Source: CAZEAN01 sp964510225 (GTDB lineage Bacteria; Planctomycetota; Planctomycetia; Isosphaerales; Isosphaeraceae). Taken from it: a DNA stretch of 64,000 nt. Shown one piece after another: positions 60,282 through 64,000 of the stretch. Where the stretch lies: contig CAZEAN010000010.1 of NCBI GenBank assembly GCA_964510225.1, positions 11,309-75,308 of the forward strand. Direction: 5' to 3'. Each line of letters opens with the position of its first letter. The stretch's first letter is position 1. The notes beneath the pieces are model-generated. The model was not told where the DNA came from. It saw only the letters and a list, made by a program, of their open reading frames with translations, and did not search any database. Position numbers and translations under genes: made by a program.

Positions 60282-60761
60282 TCAGTTGTTTGAAGGATCG
60301 AATGTCCGAGCAGGCTTGATGGATGCTGGAGCAGGAGGAGCCATCGGTGAAGCGAGATAGGAGTCAAAGACTTCAACGCCAGACCAAAGCGAGCTGTTTT
60401 CCTCAATGAACTTCAGGTGGCGCGGGTGTGATTGGTAGGTATCGTGTGAAGCTTTGCTGTCAAAAATCAAGTGAAGCGCAACGCCGAACTCAGTATTATT
60501 CACTTCCCGGTCAAGTTCTTCGACACGTGTACCGGTAGAAAAGTGCAAGGTCCCTTTGTGCTTCGTCAAGTAGGTCTCGCATGCCTTAACCAACTTTTCT
60601 GCATTCTCCTCCGAAGGCTCTGCAAGCGTGAAGAAGACCATGTGGGCCAACGGGGTTGAAGGAGGTTCGGGGGCAGTCCGGCTGGTGATGGCAAAACCGG
60701 TTGCAGTAATCAGCGCAGCGATCAAAGCTGCAAGGGTCGGGACGAAGAGTGCTTTACGCAT
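60282..60761 (-). CDS. Exported Dabb (stress-responsive A/B-barrel) family protein
   Basis: This protein of ~159 residues has an N-terminal hydrophobic segment (VPTLAALIAALITATGFAI), then a Dabb dimeric alpha/beta-barrel domain: LAHMVFFTLAEPSEENAEKL, CETYLTKHKGTLHFSTGTRV, FGVALHLIFDSKASHDTYQS and HPRHLKFIEENSSLW. The last 25 residues are Pro/Ala-rich. Dabb domains bind small aromatic or lipid molecules and some are enzymes; the exact role is unknown. ATG at 60761 is favoured because the longer frame to 60809 abuts a strong hairpin of the preceding gene. Confidence 0.8.
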   Translation of the reverse strand: MRKALFVPTLAALIAALITATGFAITSRTAPEPPSTPLAHMVFFTLAEPSEENAEKLVKACETYLTKHKGTLHFSTGTRVEELDREVNNTEFGVALHLIFDSKASHDTYQSHPRHLKFIEENSSLWSGVEVFDSYLASPMAPPAPASIKPARTFDPSNN

Positions 60762-60810
60762 TGTTCTGGGACTCCGACTGGTCATTGGTTGAGTTGAATC
60801 GAAAACCAAC

Positions 60811-60840
60811 CGGCCAGTCTCGGGAATCCGAGACTGGCCG
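60811..60840 (-). terminator. Intrinsic-terminator-like hairpin after CehA-type gene
   Basis: CGGCCAGTCTCGG and CCGAGACTGGCCG form a perfect 13-bp stem with a 4-base loop. On the minus strand the stem lies 67 bases past the stop of the CehA-type gene and is followed by GTTGGTTTTC, a weak T-rich tract. Confidence 0.6.
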
Positions 60841-60906
60841 ATGGGCCTGATTCTACGTTCCGATTCGACCTCCGACTAGTAACCAGTCGTTTCGATAGTC
60901 AAGCCA

Positions 60907-63468
60907 TCAGTCGCGTTTCGTCGGAAGCGGAGCGCCGAGAGTGTCCTCGTTCGGTGTGAAGCCTTCACCGTCAACATCGAGATAGATCGGGTTGGTGACG
61001 GCAACCGGCTTATCCCTGAACTCGGGGAGTTCACCCATGACCGGTGATAGGCTGGAGTTTTCACCGATCGTCGCAACGATAATGTGAGCGTCTTCATCCA
61101 ACGTGAGGGGAATCTCACGATCGAACTTGATCACACCATCACCGAAGTAGTCTCCGTTCGCTTCCCGTGTAAAGTTTAGCTCTTCGACAGCCCGACCGTT
61201 TACGAAGACTTGAACGCGATCAACATCGAACCAGTTCGGGCACTGTACCTTGACCGAGAGGGTCGCAGAACCTCCAGTAAGTTCGATGGTCTCACCTGGG
61301 ATGGCGCGGTCGCCATTCGAACGAACCGTCGCTTCGAGGAACGGGCCACTCGACATCACCAAATTCCCGCCTTCAACGGCATAGACCATTTCCATGACAT
61401 CGATTTCAGCTGTGTCATCTGTACTACTCTTGATGAAATTGCGCAACCAGCCGGAACCATGGACGTTGTAGTGAGCGTCTGTGTTCACGACTCCAGTGTA
61501 GCGCATCCCTTGATTGAGCATCTGCATCCAGTTCACGATATCGTTGTTGCGTTCGGACCCTCGGTACTCAACAACCGGAGGCAAGAAGATGGTTGATGGT
61601 GGGTGAATTTCGATGGAGTCGATGTAGCCGAAGTTCTTGCTGAAGCCACCGTCGATTTCCCCGTCACCGTTACGGTCGAAGAACACATGACCGAGGTCGG
61701 GGTGGTTCTGCTGAATCACCTTCTCACTGTAACCATCCCAAACAGCGAGGCGCTCAACCTGGATCTCGGGATCGAGATCGATCATCGGTGCACCACCGTC
61801 TTGGACATGTGGTTGGAGGACGAGTGGGAAGGAGTTTTGGTGATTGACGTCACCAGGACGGCTCGTGAGTTCGATTCCGGTACAGGTCGCCATCAACTGC
61901 TCAACGCCGAGAGCACGCAAGTGTGGTACATAAGTGGAGAGTCGGTTGTGCTCAGTACAGGGAGCAAACTCAACATGTTCGCAGAGAAGGTTCAGCACAC
62001 GACCACACTGTGATGATGAGTTATCACCCGATGGAGTTGAATGGCTGTGAAAGTCTGAACTTACCCAACCAGTGGTGTCGACTGTCCGCTTCAAGGTAGC
62101 GACCAGTTCTGTTTCCTCACCAGCTTCCAGAGTCAGCTCGGTGAAGACTGCGTCATATTCAGGACCGTAGCTCACGATGACGTCGTAGGTTCCCGGAGCG
62201 AGCGGCTTTTCAAAATGACCATTGTGGCTGTAGTACAGGTTGGCGTTCGCGTGAACACCGGTATCAGGACCGAAGTCGGGCGTCTCGGTACCATCTGTAC
62301 CTGTAAACTGGACTTTACAGGGTATCGGGCCACCATTTTCGTCAGTGATGTTGGCAACGACCAAACCACCCGAAGCAACGACCGCCTTGTAAGCGCTCTC
62401 TTCCTCAAGCGGTTCGAACTCAGTCGTTGTCGCACCCCAAGGAGCTGTGACCAAAGGAAGCCCGGCCAGATTCTCGGGAAGTCGTGCTGAAATCAAGCCT
62501 TCTTTGTTGGTCCGACCATGACCGTACAGTTCCCCCTCAACCTCGATCGAAACGTCCGCATCGGCGACTGGCTTCCCTTGCTGATCAACAACCATAAGAC
62601 TCCCCCTGCTCTGTTCGATCCCTTGAGCGTCGGCCGCAACGGCACGGAGGTCGAACAGGTTGGCGCCCGGGAAGAACAAACGTTCCGCAGCGACTGACTC
62701 GCCCGGAGCGAGCGTGACACGTTCGGCATCTTCTGTATAGCTTAAGGTTGAAATATACCCATTGGTCTTGGCGTTGATCGTCCCCTCGTCAACAAAGAGA
62801 CCATAGGCCTGACCGAAGTACTTGTCTTCAACCCAGAAGAAGGGATCGGTACCGTCCTCGGCCTTGTCAAACGAGCGTTCTGCGCGAAGAAGGTCTTTGA
62901 TGGCTACCTTCAGATCACGGCCGGTGTTGTTGGTCCAAGTTGTCCTGATTTCAACGGCATCGGATCCGTCACGGAGCGTGTAGCTCAACTCAACGAGTGC
63001 ACGGTCGGGATCCGGTTTCGAGACAAGCTTGACGGTAACCGACTCTGCCTTGACCACCAGGGTGGTTCTGGTCTGAATCGAGCCATCAGCCATTGCTCGA
63101 TCGACGTCGAAGATGGAAGGTCGTTCGACTTCGACTCCTGCAAATTGGAAGGTGTTGGTTGGTTCGGCAGCATAAAGGACCTGAAGCTGGTCCCGCTGGA
63201 TATCGCGGCGAGTGAGGTCGATGATCATCCCGCCGACGTCACGCACCATCATGTTCGCGTTCCGGTACTGAACCGGTCGGGCGATTACGGCGACAATGTT
63301 CTCGTTTCGGAGCACGAAGTCACCATAGATGGCGTCGGCTTCTTTACCTTCTGGTGCGTAGGCTTCGAATGTCTGCGGCGAGAGGGTCACAAGATCCGTC
63401 CCCTCCGTCACCGATGTGGTCGTCAAGACCACGCCAAGAGTCACAAGAAGCGGAAACGATCGTCTCAT
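60907..63468 (-). CDS. CehA/McbA-type PHP-domain secreted metallohydrolase
   Basis: This protein of ~853 residues has a signal peptide (FPLLVTLGVVLTTTSVTEG), a large N-terminal beta-rich region (~20-300), immunoglobulin/carboxypeptidase-regulatory-like repeats (~300-470) and a PHP-type metallohydrolase domain. That domain has DFHSHSTPSGDN, FAPCTEHNRLSTYVPHL and VVNTDAHYNVHGSGW, matching the His/Asp metal sites of the CehA/McbA family. Hydrolysis of a phosphate or carbamate-like ester is possible, but the substrate is unknown. ATG at 63468 is preceded by GGGAAG. Confidence 0.85.
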   Translation of the reverse strand: MRRSFPLLVTLGVVLTTTSVTEGTDLVTLSPQTFEAYAPEGKEADAIYGDFVLRNENIVAVIARPVQYRNANMMVRDVGGMIIDLTRRDIQRDQLQVLYAAEPTNTFQFAGVEVERPSIFDVDRAMADGSIQTRTTLVVKAESVTVKLVSKPDPDRALVELSYTLRDGSDAVEIRTTWTNNTGRDLKVAIKDLLRAERSFDKAEDGTDPFFWVEDKYFGQAYGLFVDEGTINAKTNGYISTLSYTEDAERVTLAPGESVAAERLFFPGANLFDLRAVAADAQGIEQSRGSLMVVDQQGKPVADADVSIEVEGELYGHGRTNKEGLISARLPENLAGLPLVTAPWGATTTEFEPLEEESAYKAVVASGGLVVANITDENGGPIPCKVQFTGTDGTETPDFGPDTGVHANANLYYSHNGHFEKPLAPGTYDVIVSYGPEYDAVFTELTLEAGEETELVATLKRTVDTTGWVSSDFHSHSTPSGDNSSSQCGRVLNLLCEHVEFAPCTEHNRLSTYVPHLRALGVEQLMATCTGIELTSRPGDVNHQNSFPLVLQPHVQDGGAPMIDLDPEIQVERLAVWDGYSEKVIQQNHPDLGHVFFDRNGDGEIDGGFSKNFGYIDSIEIHPPSTIFLPPVVEYRGSERNNDIVNWMQMLNQGMRYTGVVNTDAHYNVHGSGWLRNFIKSSTDDTAEIDVMEMVYAVEGGNLVMSSGPFLEATVRSNGDRAIPGETIELTGGSATLSVKVQCPNWFDVDRVQVFVNGRAVEELNFTREANGDYFGDGVIKFDREIPLTLDEDAHIIVATIGENSSLSPVMGELPEFRDKPVAVTNPIYLDVDGEGFTPNEDTLGAPLPTKRD

Positions 63469-63825
63469 GGCTGTATGCTTCCCTGAGAGTTTGCAGTTCT
63501 GATTCAAAGACGTTCAAGAGTCGAGGCGCTGGCCCGCTCGACTAACCTATATTCCAATCGTGAACCTCCAGCCACTCCAGAGCTAACCCTCGTTATCTCG
63601 CTAATTCGCACTAAATTCGTCGAACCTTTATCGAATCACCTTCGAGCCCACCGAGCGAATCGCTTGATTCTCGCCGAACGACGATGCCCATTGACTCCGT
63701 AACGTCCCGATGTTGATGCTAGAGTCCTTGCAAGCCTTTTTATGGGAATCCCTCACGCTTCAGATTGGGTTCCCTTCGGATACTCAATCCAAACGGAAAT
63801 CAAGTGGGAAAAGGGTCATCAACGC
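63469..63825. other. 357-base divergent gap
   Basis: Lies between the CehA-type gene and the permease gene on the opposite strand, so both promoters are expected here. I recognised no repeat, operator or RNA element. An in-frame ATG at 63742 could be an earlier permease start. Confidence 0.3.
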
Positions 63826-64000
63826 ATGGCGCAGATCGGCTTCGAGGGTTGGATTACGTTAGGAATAACTCTCAGTGTACTGGTGGCCTTGATCCGAGAT
63901 TGGGCACCTCCAGACGTTTTATTCCTCGGAGCGGTCGTAGCACTCGGATTAATTGGTGTTCTAGACTTAGATCCAGCAACAGAGAAACCTGGTCCCTTTG
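63826..64000 (+). CDS. SLC13-type (CitT/DASS) permease N-terminus, 3' partial
   Basis: The frame runs off the right edge after 58 codons. It starts MAQIGFEGWITLGITLSVL, continues LIRDWAPPDVLFLGAVVALG, and resembles the start of SLC13-family divalent-anion and sulfate permeases, with two hydrophobic segments joined by a short Asp/Pro turn. Those transporters import sulfate, phosphate or dicarboxylates. An AAGGG lies 12 bases before the ATG; an in-frame ATG at 63742 is an alternative start. Function is a family-level guess because only the N-terminus is present. Confidence 0.6.
   Translation, partial: MAQIGFEGWITLGITLSVLVALIRDWAPPDVLFLGAVVALGLIGVLDLDPATEKPGPF

Noticed and set aside
1..64000. 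Insertion sequences, prophage genes, CRISPR arrays and rRNA genes.
   Set aside because: None was seen; there is no transposase, repeat-spacer array or rRNA sequence I can recognise.

Overview
This window is about 55% GC bacterial DNA whose gene content points to the phylum Planctomycetota, probably a marine or sulfated-glycan-degrading member. The evidence is several formylglycine-type sulfatases with signal peptides, a PVC-type heme-binding dehydrogenase/HEAT/cytochrome protein, a DUF1080 (3-keto-disaccharide hydrolase) protein, a Ser/Thr kinase with the planctomycete N-terminal extension, and a secreted protein with an N-terminal LEERYFLS motif that resembles the planctomycete 'LEPRxLLS' export tag. 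No mobile elements, CRISPR arrays, rRNA genes or phage genes were seen. One tRNA (Leu-CAA) is present.

Layout. 1-8.4 kb: end of a sulfatase/esterase fusion and a second sulfatase, an acyltransferase with an ankyrin insert, an unknown multi-spanning protein, then HupE-like and PpiC-type genes. 8.5-22.4 kb: a DUF3604 gene that heads the HupE/PpiC operon, pyruvate carboxylase, an RsmG-SpoU rRNA methyltransferase fusion, a HEAT/TPR-like protein, type II NADH dehydrogenase, family 4 uracil-DNA glycosylase, a third sulfatase and an ATP-grasp enzyme. 22.5-33.1 kb: MarC-like protein, an intergenic region with a c-di-GMP-I-like RNA core and a perfect 15-bp hairpin, a thioredoxin-fold exported protein, ffh, a DUF695/RraB protein, a large BNR-repeat exported protein, and a HAD phosphatase paired with glycerol-1-phosphate dehydrogenase. 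33.1-42.3 kb: surface and signalling genes (2x fasciclin plus GIN domain, Ser/Thr kinase, and a fasciclin/ECF sigma/anti-sigma/LRR-lipoprotein cluster), tRNA-Leu and glnA. 42.3-50.5 kb: an unusual CDGSH-Fer4-CDGSH-Rieske-TPP enzyme divergent from a small c-type cytochrome, then lspA, an SDR epimerase, a PfpI/DJ-1 protein, and an M56/BlaI regulatory pair. 50.9-64 kb: an arylsulfotransferase-like protein with 150-bp tandem repeats, small exported or membrane proteins, a DUF1080 protein, an ICMT-family methyltransferase, a PVC heme protein interrupted by an in-frame TGA, a Dabb protein, a CehA/McbA-type PHP protein, and the start of an SLC13-type permease.

How the genes fit together. A recurring theme is sulfate and surface-glycan metabolism: three sulfatases, an esterase, an arylsulfotransferase-like protein, DUF1080, and possibly the SLC13 permease. 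A second theme is surface signalling and redox: fasciclin proteins, ECF/anti-sigma, a Ser/Thr kinase, BlaI/M56, CDGSH/Rieske, cytochromes and NDH-2. Most genes are single transcription units. Clear operons are the two sulfatases at the left end, DUF3604-PpiC-HupE, HAD-G1PDH, fasciclin-ECF-anti-sigma-LRR, and BlaI-M56. The most unusual items are the five-domain TPP redox fusion, the ankyrin insert within an acyltransferase-3 membrane domain, the RsmG-SpoU fusion, the orphan riboswitch-like RNA, and the interrupted PVC heme gene.
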